From the NCBI GenBank assembly GCA_947497945.1, contig CANMIP010000007.1:124001-188000 (forward strand): a stretch of 64,000 nt of DNA, read 5' to 3'. The notes under the pieces were generated by a model. That model saw only the letters and a list, made by a program, of their open reading frames with translations, searched no databases and was not told the DNA's origin. Shown here piece by piece: positions 46,245 through 54,016 of the stretch (position 1 is the first letter of the stretch; every line of letters starts with the position of its first letter). The translations under genes were made by a program, and so were the position numbers. The DNA comes from an uncultured Tropicimonas sp. (lineage in GTDB: Bacteria > Pseudomonadota > Alphaproteobacteria > Rhodobacterales > Rhodobacteraceae).

Positions 46245-47314
46245 GCTGTAGGGTCGCTCGCCGGTTCTGGAAAGGCCGCACCGGTTGTGGCGGCAAGTTC
46301 CTGAAGGTCGGCTACGACGTTGTCAGTGACAGGGATGCCGTCTTTCTCTCGCCGGGCATGGCATCTCTGCTCGGGCTCGCCGGGCAGCAGGATCTCGTCG
46401 CACCCTGCGGCGCGGGGCAGCGCCTTGATCCGTTCGTAGAAGCAGTCCATCCGCCCCTCGAAATCTTCCAGCGCCATGAAGAGGTCCGGGCGGATGGCGA
46501 AGAACAGGTGGCCAAGGTTTTGCGGCTCAGAATGGTCGTAATACAGGCTCTTCACGTCGCCACCGAAATTGGCCCCGGTCAGGGCACCGCTCATCAGGTC
46601 CATCAGGGTCGCCAGGACCGATCCCTTGACGCCACCAAAGGGCAGGCAGACACCGTCGAACGCATCCCCCGCATTGGTCGTTGGCCTGCCCTCCACATCG
46701 AGCGCCAACCCTTCCTCGATCGGTTCGCCGCGCATCGCAGCGAGACGGATCTTGCCGCGGGCAATCACGGTCATCGACATGTCCATGACATAGGGCGCGT
46801 ACTTGCCGCCGGGCACACCCGCCGCGAGAGGAGCCGCACCGAGAAAGGCCGTCCGGCCGCCATGCATGGCCAGCGCCGGCGAAGAATTGGTGAAGACAAG
46901 CGAGACGAAGCCCTTTTCGATCGCCTGCAATGCGTAGAGGGCGCCCATGCCGAAATGCGTGCTGCGATGCACGCCGACCAACCCGATCCCGCTCTCGCCG
47001 GCAAGCCGCATCGCCTCGTCCATCGCGATATGCGCGGCGATGAACCCCATCCCGTCATCCCCGTCAACCGACGAAACCGCAGCCGTCTTTGTCTGGATCG
47101 CCACGTTCGGGCGCGGGTTCACAACACCGCGGCGGAGACGCTCGACATACATCGGAAGGCGGGAGACCCCGTGAGAATCCAGCCCGCGCAGATTGGCATG
47201 TACGAGATCGCGCGCCACAATCTCGGCATGGCTCCTCGAAAGACCTGCCCCCTGCAATATCTGCCCGGCCAAATCTTCCAGGTCTCGGCGTGGGAATACA
47301 CTCGGTTGGGACAT
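46241..47314 (-). CDS. Ldh_2 family (malate/L-lactate/ureidoglycolate-type) dehydrogenase
   Basis: 357 residues of the NAD(P)-dependent sulfolactate/malate/ureidoglycolate dehydrogenase superfamily, unrelated in fold to Rossmann LDHs. Landmarks are AEIVARDLVHANLRGLDSHG, the active-site HFGMGALYALQAIEKG, FTNSSPALAMHGG and LPFGGVKGSVLATLMDLMSG. The ATG at 47314 has GGAGGG 5 bp upstream; a TTG 12 bp earlier is less likely. It is the first gene of the minus-strand operon, divergent from tctC, and is expected to oxidise an alpha-hydroxy acid derived from the transported substrate. Confidence 0.9.
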   Translation of the reverse strand: MSQPSVFPRRDLEDLAGQILQGAGLSRSHAEIVARDLVHANLRGLDSHGVSRLPMYVERLRRGVVNPRPNVAIQTKTAAVSSVDGDDGMGFIAAHIAMDEAMRLAGESGIGLVGVHRSTHFGMGALYALQAIEKGFVSLVFTNSSPALAMHGGRTAFLGAAPLAAGVPGGKYAPYVMDMSMTVIARGKIRLAAMRGEPIEEGLALDVEGRPTTNAGDAFDGVCLPFGGVKGSVLATLMDLMSGALTGANFGGDVKSLYYDHSEPQNLGHLFFAIRPDLFMALEDFEGRMDCFYERIKALPRAAGCDEILLPGEPEQRCHARREKDGIPVTDNVVADLQELAATTGAAFPEPASDPTA

Positions 47315-47352
47315 GCCGCCCTCCAATTTGCATTTAGGAACTTAATAATCCT

Positions 47353-47396
47353 ATTGGTGGGACGATTCAACCACAACTATTGGTTTTTTGATTCTC
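47353..47396 (+). promoter_or_regulatory. Two candidate operators in the divergent promoter
   Basis: ATTGGTGGGACGATTC (from 47353) and ATTGGTTTTTTGATTC (from 47379) share ATTGGT-N5-GATTC, with starts 26 bp apart. The first CTATTGGT is also an exact 8-bp direct repeat of the second. A third copy lies upstream of gntR. The pair starts 39 bp from the dehydrogenase start codon. Confidence 0.6.
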
Positions 47397-47549
47397 TGAC
47401 TCTGCTGTTCGTCTTGTGCCTGATGTGGTCAGGCAAGCCAGGATTCAAGGCTCTGGGGCGTTGATGTGCTGCGGTCGTGCCCAAGAGGGGGCCCAAGGTC
47501 AGCAAGGTGGCTTTCAAGGCTGTGAAAGCCGCATGGCGCGTTGGAAGAG

Positions 47550-47589
47550 AAAAAACCTCTCTGCGGTACAGAGAGGGCGGATCTTTTTT
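47550..47589. terminator. Bidirectional terminator-like hairpin in the divergent region
   Basis: Stem CCTCTCTG / CAGAGAGG (47556-47563, 47569-47576), loop CGGTA. On the minus strand it is followed immediately by TTTTTT (AAAAAA at 47550-47555). On the plus strand TTTTTT follows at 47584-47589. It lies about 170 bp upstream of tctC and could stop or attenuate transcripts in either direction. Confidence 0.65.
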
Positions 47590-47761
47590 CTCGTTTAATA
47601 TCAAATCGAAAAGGATGTTCCAGCTCTCCGGCCACATGGTAGAGTTGGTCAAAATGATGCAAAAATCCAATTTTGTATTGGCCTTTAGTTTTGGTATGTG
47701 CAATTCAAGACGTGTGGCGAGGAATCGCTTCACTCAAGAATTCGCAAGGGAGGAAACCTGC

Positions 47762-48751
47762 ATGATCAAGAAAACCCTTAAGCTGGGCGCCGTGGCCGCT
47801 ATCATTGCGACCGGTGCCTTCAGCACGGTTCAGGCCGAAGGCTTCAAGGCCGAGAACCCGCATTGCATCGCGCCCTCGAACCCCGGCGGAGGTTGGGACT
47901 TCATCTGTCGCACGACCGCCAAGTATCTCTTCGACCTCGGCGTGATCGAAGACTCGATGCAGGTTACGAACATGTCCGGTGGCGGCGGTGGCGTTGCCTT
48001 TGCGCATGTCACCAAGGAGCGTAACGAAGACAACAACCTGATCGTTGCTGCCTCCATGAGCACCAGCGCACGGATCGCACAGGGCATCTACGAAGGCGCG
48101 GTTCAAGACGATGTTCACTTCCTGGCGACCTTCGGCGCGGAATATGGCGCGATCGCCGTTAGCAAGGATTCCAAGTACGAAACCCTCACCCAGATGATGG
48201 ATGACATCCTTGCCGATCCGAAATCCGTCGGCATCGCCGGTGGGTCCTCGGTTGGCAGCTTCGACCATATCAAACCGATGCTTGTCGCCCAGAAGGCCGG
48301 CCTCGAAGATGTGACGCAGCTGAAATACGTCTCCTTCTCTGGTGGCGGCGAAGCGATGACGGGCCTTCTCTCCGGTTCCGTCGAAGCACTGTCGGGCGAC
48401 TTCTCGGAAATGCTTGGATTCCTTGAAAGCGGCGATATCCGCATCATCGGCATCCTCGCCCCTGAGCGGCTGAAGAACTTCCCCGACATCCCGACTGCCA
48501 AAGAGCAGGGCTATGACGTCGTCGGTGCGAACTGGCGCGGTCTCTACATGCCCGCTGGCGCTTCCGACGAAGCCAAGGAGTTCTGGAAGGGCGCGATCAT
48601 GACCATGGTCGAGGATCCGGGCTTCCAGGAAACGCTTGAAGCAGCCGCCATCGCGCCGTTCAACAACTTCGGCGACGACATGTACCAGTTTGTTGCTGGC
48701 AGCATCGCCGATGTTAAGAAGCTCTCCAAAGAGATCGGCATCATCGAGTGA
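47762..48751 (+). CDS. tctC: Tripartite tricarboxylate transporter substrate-binding protein (TctC)
   Basis: Periplasmic binding protein of the TTT family, 329 residues. The signal peptide is MIKKTLKLGAVAAIIATGAFSTVQAEG (cleavage about AEG). The mature part begins FKAENPHCIAPSNPGGGWDF, and PGGGWD is the TTT ligand-loop hallmark. The body has FDHIKPMLVAQKAG and GTFGAEYG-like repeats of the Bug fold. TTT binding proteins take up citrate, tricarballylate, dicarboxylates or aromatic acids. It is followed by a strong intercistronic hairpin and tctB-tctA, and is probably made in excess over the membrane parts. Confidence 0.92.
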   Translation: MIKKTLKLGAVAAIIATGAFSTVQAEGFKAENPHCIAPSNPGGGWDFICRTTAKYLFDLGVIEDSMQVTNMSGGGGGVAFAHVTKERNEDNNLIVAASMSTSARIAQGIYEGAVQDDVHFLATFGAEYGAIAVSKDSKYETLTQMMDDILADPKSVGIAGGSSVGSFDHIKPMLVAQKAGLEDVTQLKYVSFSGGGEAMTGLLSGSVEALSGDFSEMLGFLESGDIRIIGILAPERLKNFPDIPTAKEQGYDVVGANWRGLYMPAGASDEAKEFWKGAIMTMVEDPGFQETLEAAAIAPFNNFGDDMYQFVAGSIADVKKLSKEIGIIE

Positions 48752-48760
48752 CCCATGTGC

Positions 48761-48782
48761 GGGGCCGGCCCAAGCCGGCCCC
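48761..48782 (+). promoter_or_regulatory. Intercistronic hairpin between tctC and tctB
   Basis: Perfect 9-bp stem GGGGCCGGC / GCCGGCCCC, loop CCAA. It begins 10 bp after the tctC stop. It lacks a T-run, so it probably stabilises the 3' end of tctC mRNA or partly terminates. Confidence 0.6.
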
Positions 48783-48809
48783 CATCGGCCTCAATCCGGG
48801 AGGAACAAC

Positions 48810-49241
48810 ATGAGTGACCGCATCTTCGGCGGTTTCGGGCTGGCCCTTGCCATCTTCTACATCTGGGCTGCGTCGATCATCAAAGACAGCTTCATGGTTG
48901 ATGTCGTCGGTCCGCGCGCCTTTCCCTATATTGTCGGCACCATTCTGGGCCTGACCTCGATCTATTTCATCATCCGTCCGGACGACGAGCCTGAGTGGCC
49001 CATCTTCCGCGACTTCGCCGAGATCCTCTTCGCCGCCGCCGTGATGTTCGTCTACGCCTGGGCGCTTCCCGAAGTGGGCTTCGTCATCTCGACGATCTTC
49101 GCCACCGCCTACCTGACCTGGCGGCTGGGAACGGCCCCGCTCTGGTCGCTTGTCATCGGCCTTGCAACCTCCGTCGGCATCTACGTCACCTTCCACCTGC
49201 TCCTTGGCCTCTCGCTCGCCAAGGGTCCGCTGGGCTTCTGA
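48810..49241 (+). CDS. tctB: TctB small membrane subunit
   Basis: 143 residues with four hydrophobic segments. The N-terminus MSDRIFGGFGLALAIFYIWA is typical of TctB, and PRAFPYIVGTILGLTSIYFI follows. The last helices are LYVTFHLLLGLSLAKGPL-like. AGGAGGAA precedes the ATG at 48810. TctB is poorly conserved; the assignment rests on size, topology and its place between tctC and tctA. Confidence 0.85.
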   Translation: MSDRIFGGFGLALAIFYIWAASIIKDSFMVDVVGPRAFPYIVGTILGLTSIYFIIRPDDEPEWPIFRDFAEILFAAAVMFVYAWALPEVGFVISTIFATAYLTWRLGTAPLWSLVIGLATSVGIYVTFHLLLGLSLAKGPLGF

Positions 49242-49253
49242 GGAGCATCACAG

Positions 49254-50795
49254 ATGGAAACTCTTTCCCTTCTCGCAGACGGTTTCTCGGTAGCCCTCAC
49301 CGCACAGAACCTCTTCCTCGCCGTGCTCGGCTGTTTTCTGGGCACGCTCATGGGGGCGCTGCCCGGCCTCGGCCCGGCAAACGGCGTCGCCATCCTGATC
49401 CCGATCGCATTCTCTCTGGGGCTTGGCCCGACGCCGTCGCTGATCCTGCTGACCAGCGTCTACTATGGGGCGATGTATGGTGGCCGGATCTCCTCGATCC
49501 TGCTGAACATTCCTGGCGATGAGCCTGCGATGATGACCTGTCTCGACGGCCATCCGATGGCGCTCAATGGCCATGCGGGTGAGGCGTTGTCCCTGTCGGG
49601 CGTTGCCTCCTTCGTCGGTGCTTTCGTTGCCACCTGCGGCCTTGTGGTTCTGGCGCCGCAGCTCGTCAAAATCGCGCTGCTTTTCGGACCGGCTGAGTAC
49701 TTCGTACTGTTCACCGTTGCCTTTGCCACGCTGGGTGGGATCTCTTCCACCAACCAGGCAAAGTCGGCCTTCGCAGCCGCCCTCGGCCTTGGCGTGGCGA
49801 TGATCGGCAGCGACTCGCAGACAGGTTCCCAACGTTTCACATTCGACCATATCCACCTCTATGACGGTATCGACTTCCTGATCGCAATTGTGGGTCTGTT
49901 CGCGGTGAGCGAAGTCTTCATCTTTCTTGAACGTCATCGCGGCCAGTCGCCGAATGCGACGAACGCGACGAAGATCGGTCGCATCCTTCCCGATTTCGGA
50001 ATGATCAAGCGGTGCCTGCCGTCGATGGCACGGGGCACCGGGCTCGGCTTCTTTGCCGGTGTCCTGCCGGGTGCGGGCGCCTCACTCGGCTCTTTCCTCG
50101 CCTATTCGCTGGAAAAGCAGACAGTCGATCATGACGGCAAGACCTTCGGCAAGGGTGATCCGCGCGGTGTCGCGGCCCCCGAGGCAGGCAACAACGCGGC
50201 CTCCGGTGGCGCGCTCGTGCCCATGCTGGCGCTTGGCGTGCCGGGATCGGGAACAACCGCCGTGCTGCTCGCGGTGCTGCTTCAGCTAAACATCACGCCC
50301 GGGCCGCTCCTCTTCCAGAAGAACCCGGATGTCGTCTGGGGCCTGATCGCCGCGCTCTTCATCGCAAACTTCATCCTGCTGGCCATGAACATCCCGCTGG
50401 TGGGCCTGTTCACCCGGGTGCTGATGGTTCCGACGCGGATCCTGATGCCGGTCGTGGCGATGATCTCCTTCGTGGGCATCTACTCGATCACCGGCTCCAC
50501 TTTCGACGTGATGATGATGGTTGGCTTCGGCTTCGCCGGATGGGTGCTGCGCAAGCTCGATGTGCCGCTGGTGCCGATCATCCTTGGCATCCTTCTGGGC
50601 AACCAGATGGAGGTGAACCTGCGCCGCGCCATGACGATCTCCGATGGTGACTGGTCCGTCCTGGTCGGCAGCCCGCTGGCGATCATCCTTTGGCTTGTCG
50701 CCATCACCGGCTTCGTCCTGCCGATGTTCATGGGCAAGCGCATGAAGGCGAAAATGGAGAAGAGCCGCACCGAAGGCGTCTCCGAAGGCGGCTGA
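49254..50795 (+). CDS. tctA: TctA large membrane subunit
   Basis: 513-residue integral membrane permease with about 11-12 transmembrane segments. The family motif MGALPGLGPANGVAILIPIAFSLG is near the N-terminus and its structural counterpart GVLPGAGASLGSFLAYSLEK lies in the second half (internal pseudo-repeat). YGGRISSILLNIPGDEPAMMTCLDGHPM is the conserved core. It forms the tctCBA transporter and brings the island's carboxylate substrate into the cell, driven by the ion gradient. Confidence 0.94.
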   Translation: METLSLLADGFSVALTAQNLFLAVLGCFLGTLMGALPGLGPANGVAILIPIAFSLGLGPTPSLILLTSVYYGAMYGGRISSILLNIPGDEPAMMTCLDGHPMALNGHAGEALSLSGVASFVGAFVATCGLVVLAPQLVKIALLFGPAEYFVLFTVAFATLGGISSTNQAKSAFAAALGLGVAMIGSDSQTGSQRFTFDHIHLYDGIDFLIAIVGLFAVSEVFIFLERHRGQSPNATNATKIGRILPDFGMIKRCLPSMARGTGLGFFAGVLPGAGASLGSFLAYSLEKQTVDHDGKTFGKGDPRGVAAPEAGNNAASGGALVPMLALGVPGSGTTAVLLAVLLQLNITPGPLLFQKNPDVVWGLIAALFIANFILLAMNIPLVGLFTRVLMVPTRILMPVVAMISFVGIYSITGSTFDVMMMVGFGFAGWVLRKLDVPLVPIILGILLGNQMEVNLRRAMTISDGDWSVLVGSPLAIILWLVAITGFVLPMFMGKRMKAKMEKSRTEGVSEGG

Positions 50796-50804
50796 CACCT
50801 CCCC

Positions 50805-50827
50805 GGCGCCGCGGTCTTCGCGGCGCC
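50805..50827 (+). promoter_or_regulatory. Intercistronic hairpin between tctA and the dehydrogenase gene
   Basis: Perfect 9-bp stem GGCGCCGCG / CGCGGCGCC with loop GTCTT, 10 bp after the tctA stop and without a T-run. Confidence 0.55.
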
Positions 50828-50903
50828 ACCCCGAAATTCCCTTCCCAAGCGGCCCCAGCAGGGACCGCATTGACCCGGCACGCGTAAAATCAGGAGAAAT
50901 CCC

Positions 50904-51977
50904 ATGCGTATCATGACATTGCCCTGCGACGGTATTGGCCCGGAAATCATGGCGGCGACGCTTGAAGTGGTCGAGGCGGCCAACGCGAATTACGATCTCG
51001 GCCTCACGTTCCACGAGGAAGAGAGCGGCTTCACCAGCCTGAAGAAGTACGGCATCACCTTGCGCGAAGAGGTGCTCGACCGCGCCCGCACCGAGTTCGA
51101 CGGCGTGATCCTCGGCACCCAGTCCCATATGGACTATCCGCCCGTGGTCGAAGGCGGCCGCAACGTCTCCGCGGGCTTCCGCATCGGGCTGGACCTCTAC
51201 GCCAACGTGCGCCCCGCCCGGACGCGTGAGTTCCTACCCTCCAAGGCGCCTGGCATGGATCTTGTGATCATGCGCGAGGCGACCGAGGGCTTCTATCCGG
51301 ACCGGAACATGTTCAAGGGTGTGGGCGAGATGATGCCCACCGAGGATATCGCGCTTTCCGTTCGCAAGATCACGCGGGCCAGCAGCATGCGGATCTGCCG
51401 TCAGGCATTCATTCTCGCCATGCAACGTCGCAAGAAGGTCGTGGCCATTCACAAGGCCAATTCCTTCCTGATGACCGACGGGCTCTTCCTCGAGTGTTTC
51501 TACGAGGTCGCCAAGGAGTTCCCGGAGGTCGAGGTAGATGACAAGATCGTAGATGCCTTCGCCGCCCTGCTGGTGCGTCAGCCCGAAATCTATGACCTTG
51601 TCGTGACCACCAACTTCTATGCCGACATCCTGTCAGACCTCGCTTCCGAGCTTTCGGGCAGCCTTGGCCTTGCCGGCTCGATCAACGCCAATGCCGAGAC
51701 CGGCCTCGTCTGCGCCCAGGCGCAGCACGGCTCAGCCCCGGACATCGAAGGCCAGAACATCGCCAACCCGACCTCGCTGATCCTCTCGGCCGCCATGATG
51801 CTTTCCTGGCTCGGCGAGCAGCGCGGTATCGACAAGCTGATGCAGGCCGGCGACGCGATCTCCAAGGCCGTGGACGACGTGCTTGACGACCCCGCCAAGC
51901 GCACCCGCGACCTTGGCGGTTCGGTGAATTGCGATACCTTCGGCACATTTGTTGCCGAGGCAGTCGCAGCGGGCTGA
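50904..51977 (+). CDS. Isocitrate/isopropylmalate dehydrogenase family protein
   Basis: 357 residues with the beta-decarboxylating dehydrogenase fold: PCDGIGPEIMAATLEVV, DLYANVRPARTREF, VIMREATEGFYPD, catalytic Lys184 (HKAN), metal Asp241 and Asp245, and HGSAPDIEGQNIANPT for NAD. By eye the catalytic Tyr of isopropylmalate dehydrogenase (Y139 of Thermus, in RYSKPEVERVA) falls on Ile156 here, so the proton donor of oxidative decarboxylation seems absent. The protein lies in the same operon as tctCBA and the kinase/aldolase and is likely an oxidant of the transported hydroxy acid; isopropylmalate itself is unlikely. Confidence 0.87.
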   Translation: MRIMTLPCDGIGPEIMAATLEVVEAANANYDLGLTFHEEESGFTSLKKYGITLREEVLDRARTEFDGVILGTQSHMDYPPVVEGGRNVSAGFRIGLDLYANVRPARTREFLPSKAPGMDLVIMREATEGFYPDRNMFKGVGEMMPTEDIALSVRKITRASSMRICRQAFILAMQRRKKVVAIHKANSFLMTDGLFLECFYEVAKEFPEVEVDDKIVDAFAALLVRQPEIYDLVVTTNFYADILSDLASELSGSLGLAGSINANAETGLVCAQAQHGSAPDIEGQNIANPTSLILSAAMMLSWLGEQRGIDKLMQAGDAISKAVDDVLDDPAKRTRDLGGSVNCDTFGTFVAEAVAAG

Positions 51978-52000
51978 TACCCTCCCTTTTCAGCCCCTTG

Positions 52001-52030
52001 GGGTGGCGCTGTTCCTTTCCGGCGCCACCC
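52001..52030 (+). promoter_or_regulatory. Intercistronic hairpin before the racemase-like gene
   Basis: Perfect 9-bp stem GGGTGGCGC / GCGCCACCC with a 12-nt loop, 24 bp after the dehydrogenase stop. It is the third such structure in the operon. Confidence 0.55.
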
Positions 52031-52052
52031 GCACCTATTCGAGAGAAACACG

Positions 52053-52730
52053 ATGCCTGACACAGTGCGCCTCGTCCTGATCCACGCGACACGCCTGGCA
52101 ATGGACCCCATCGAAGAGACCCTTCGCCGGGACTGGCCCGACGCCGAGGTGATTTCGATCCTCGAAGAAGGCCTGTCCATCGACCGCGCCAAGCCGGGCG
52201 CGTCCGACGCGGATCTGGATCGCCGCATCGTGGCGCTGGCCCGGTATGGCGAAGACCTGCAGGCGGACGGCATCCTTTTCACCTGTTCCGCCTTCGGCAC
52301 CGGGATCGAGGAAGCGGCCCGCACCTCTCCCTTGCCCGTTCTCAAGCCCAACGAGTCGATGTTCAAATCCGCCTTTGCCCGGGGCGAACGGGCCGTCATG
52401 GTCTATACGTTCGAGCCGGCGGTCGTGGGCATGGAGCGCGAGTTCCGGGAGGCGGCGGCCCTGCATCGCCCAAACGCCACGATCCGCTCTGTGCTTGCGG
52501 CGGGCGCGCGCGAAGCCCTTCAAAACGGCGACGGGGCGGCGCATAACCGGATCATCGCCGAGACAGCCGCAAACCTCCGCGACGCCGATGTTATCCTGTT
52601 GGCGCATTTCTCCATGGCCCCCGCTGGCGCGCTGGCGCGCGAAAGCACGGACATCCCCGTACTGAGCAGCCCGGAAGCCGCCGTCGCGGAAATGAAACAG
52701 CTCGTCGCCCGGAAGAAGGAACAAGCCTGA
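52053..52730 (+). CDS. Asp/Glu racemase-superfamily protein with a single catalytic Cys
   Basis: 225 residues of the Asp/Glu racemase/hydantoin racemase/maleate isomerase superfamily. The first-half nucleophile site is LFTCSAFGTGIEE with Cys78. At the equivalent second-half site (LLAHFSMAP) there is no Cys; the visible residues are His185 and Ser187. The two-Cys racemases and maleate isomerase use both; arylmalonate decarboxylase needs one only. So this may be a decarboxylase or isomerase rather than a racemase. It overlaps otnK by one base. Its substrate is unknown. Confidence 0.82.
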   Translation: MPDTVRLVLIHATRLAMDPIEETLRRDWPDAEVISILEEGLSIDRAKPGASDADLDRRIVALARYGEDLQADGILFTCSAFGTGIEEAARTSPLPVLKPNESMFKSAFARGERAVMVYTFEPAVVGMEREFREAAALHRPNATIRSVLAAGAREALQNGDGAAHNRIIAETAANLRDADVILLAHFSMAPAGALARESTDIPVLSSPEAAVAEMKQLVARKKEQA

Positions 52731-54016
52731 TGCTCATCGGCGTGATCGCAGACGATTTCACCGGCGCAAGCGACGTTGCAAATACGTTGGCCAAGGGCGT
52801 TGCCCCCGAGGGCGGGTTGCTGACGGCGCAGTTCCCCGGCATCCCCGATGGCCCCGCGCCAGCTGGGGTTGAGGCAGGTGTGATCTCACTCAAGAGCCGC
52901 TCGGCGCCGGTCGAGGAGGCCGTGTCGGACTCTCTCGCCGCCTTGAACTGGCTGGTCGCGCAAGGGTGCCAGCAAATCATCTTCAAATATTGCTCAACCT
53001 TCGACTCTACGCCCCAAGGTAATATCGGCCCGGTTGCAGAAGAGTTGGTCAAGGCGCTCGACGCGAAGGCCGCAACCGTCTGCCCGGCCTTCCCAACGAC
53101 CGGCCGCACGATCTACCAGGGACACCTGTTCGTGTTTGACAGGCTCTTGAGCGAAAGCGGCATGCAGAACCACCCGCTCACGCCCATGACAGATCCCGAC
53201 ATCCGCCGCTTTCTCGCGCGCCAATGCAAGGGGGCGGTCGGCCATGTTCCGCTATCTGACGTTCAGGCCGGGTCGCGTGCTGTCGCGGCAGCACTGGCTG
53301 CCGAGGCCGACAAAGGCACGGCGCTTTGCGTCGTGGATGCGGTCTCCGATGGCGACCTGCTGACCATCGGCGAGGCCATCGCCGACGCGCCGCTGGTGAC
53401 AGGCGGGTCCGGCATCGCGCTCGGGCTGCCACGGAATTTCATCCGCCGCGGTCAGGCCAAGGGCGGCGCGGGAGCCTTTCACCCCGTCACCGGCCCCGAA
53501 GCGATCCTCGCTGGGTCCTGCTCCGGGGCGACACGTGGACAGATCGATCTGCATGCGCAGAGCCATCCCGTCTATGCCATCGACGTTCCTGCCGTAATGT
53601 CAGGCGACGTGACTGCCCAGACCCTTGCCGATTTCATGACCGAGCATTCCGGGCAGGCCCCTTTGGCTTTTTCATCAGGTGCGCCTGAAGAGGTGGCAGC
53701 ACTCCAGCAAAGGTTCGGGCGCGAGACTGTCTCGGCACGCCTTGACGGATTGTTTGCCGACACGGCTCGCGAGTTGCTCCGGCGGGACGTTCACCGGATC
53801 GTTGTGGCCGGGGGGGAGACCTCGGGCGCGGTTGCCCAGGCCGTTGCAACTATGCTCGGATCCCCGGCCATGGTGATTGGCCCCGAAATCGACCCCGGCG
53901 TGCCGGTCTTGACGTTGGGCGCAGAGCGGTCTGTCGCCTTGGCGCTCAAGTCGGGCAATTTCGGCGCGCCGGATTTCTTCGCCAAGGCGCTCTCCATCAT
54001 GGAGGGCGGGCAGTGA
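52730..54016 (+). CDS. otnK: Four-carbon acid-sugar kinase (DUF1537, OtnK-like)
   Basis: 428 residues. The N-terminal substrate-binding domain begins IGVIADDFTGASDVANTLAKG; the two Asp are the DUF1537 hallmark. The C-terminal nucleotide-binding domain contains VVAGGETSGAVAQAVATML. DUF1537 kinases phosphorylate 3-oxo-tetronates or tetronates (erythronate, threonate) at the terminal hydroxyl. The 1-bp overlap with the racemase-like gene and the 4-bp overlap with otnC show tight coupling; kinase then aldolase is the known order of the pathway ending in DHAP plus CO2. Confidence 0.92.
   Translation: MLIGVIADDFTGASDVANTLAKGVAPEGGLLTAQFPGIPDGPAPAGVEAGVISLKSRSAPVEEAVSDSLAALNWLVAQGCQQIIFKYCSTFDSTPQGNIGPVAEELVKALDAKAATVCPAFPTTGRTIYQGHLFVFDRLLSESGMQNHPLTPMTDPDIRRFLARQCKGAVGHVPLSDVQAGSRAVAAALAAEADKGTALCVVDAVSDGDLLTIGEAIADAPLVTGGSGIALGLPRNFIRRGQAKGGAGAFHPVTGPEAILAGSCSGATRGQIDLHAQSHPVYAIDVPAVMSGDVTAQTLADFMTEHSGQAPLAFSSGAPEEVAALQQRFGRETVSARLDGLFADTARELLRRDVHRIVVAGGETSGAVAQAVATMLGSPAMVIGPEIDPGVPVLTLGAERSVALALKSGNFGAPDFFAKALSIMEGGQ

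Larger units (their letters stand above)
47315..47761. other. 447-bp divergent promoter region of the island
   Basis: No gene is supported here. It holds the two operator-like motifs next to the dehydrogenase gene (47353-47396), a bidirectional terminator-like hairpin (47550-47589) and the tctC ribosome-binding site (GGAGGAA near 47750). It is visibly richer in A+T than its surroundings. A frame in phase with tctC is open from 47477, but its translation does not resemble an SBP before the signal peptide at 47762. Confidence 0.6.

Noticed and set aside
47477-47761. N-terminal extension of tctC
   Set aside because: The frame is open, but it crosses a terminator-like hairpin and precedes a normal signal peptide at 47762 with its own GGAGGAA.
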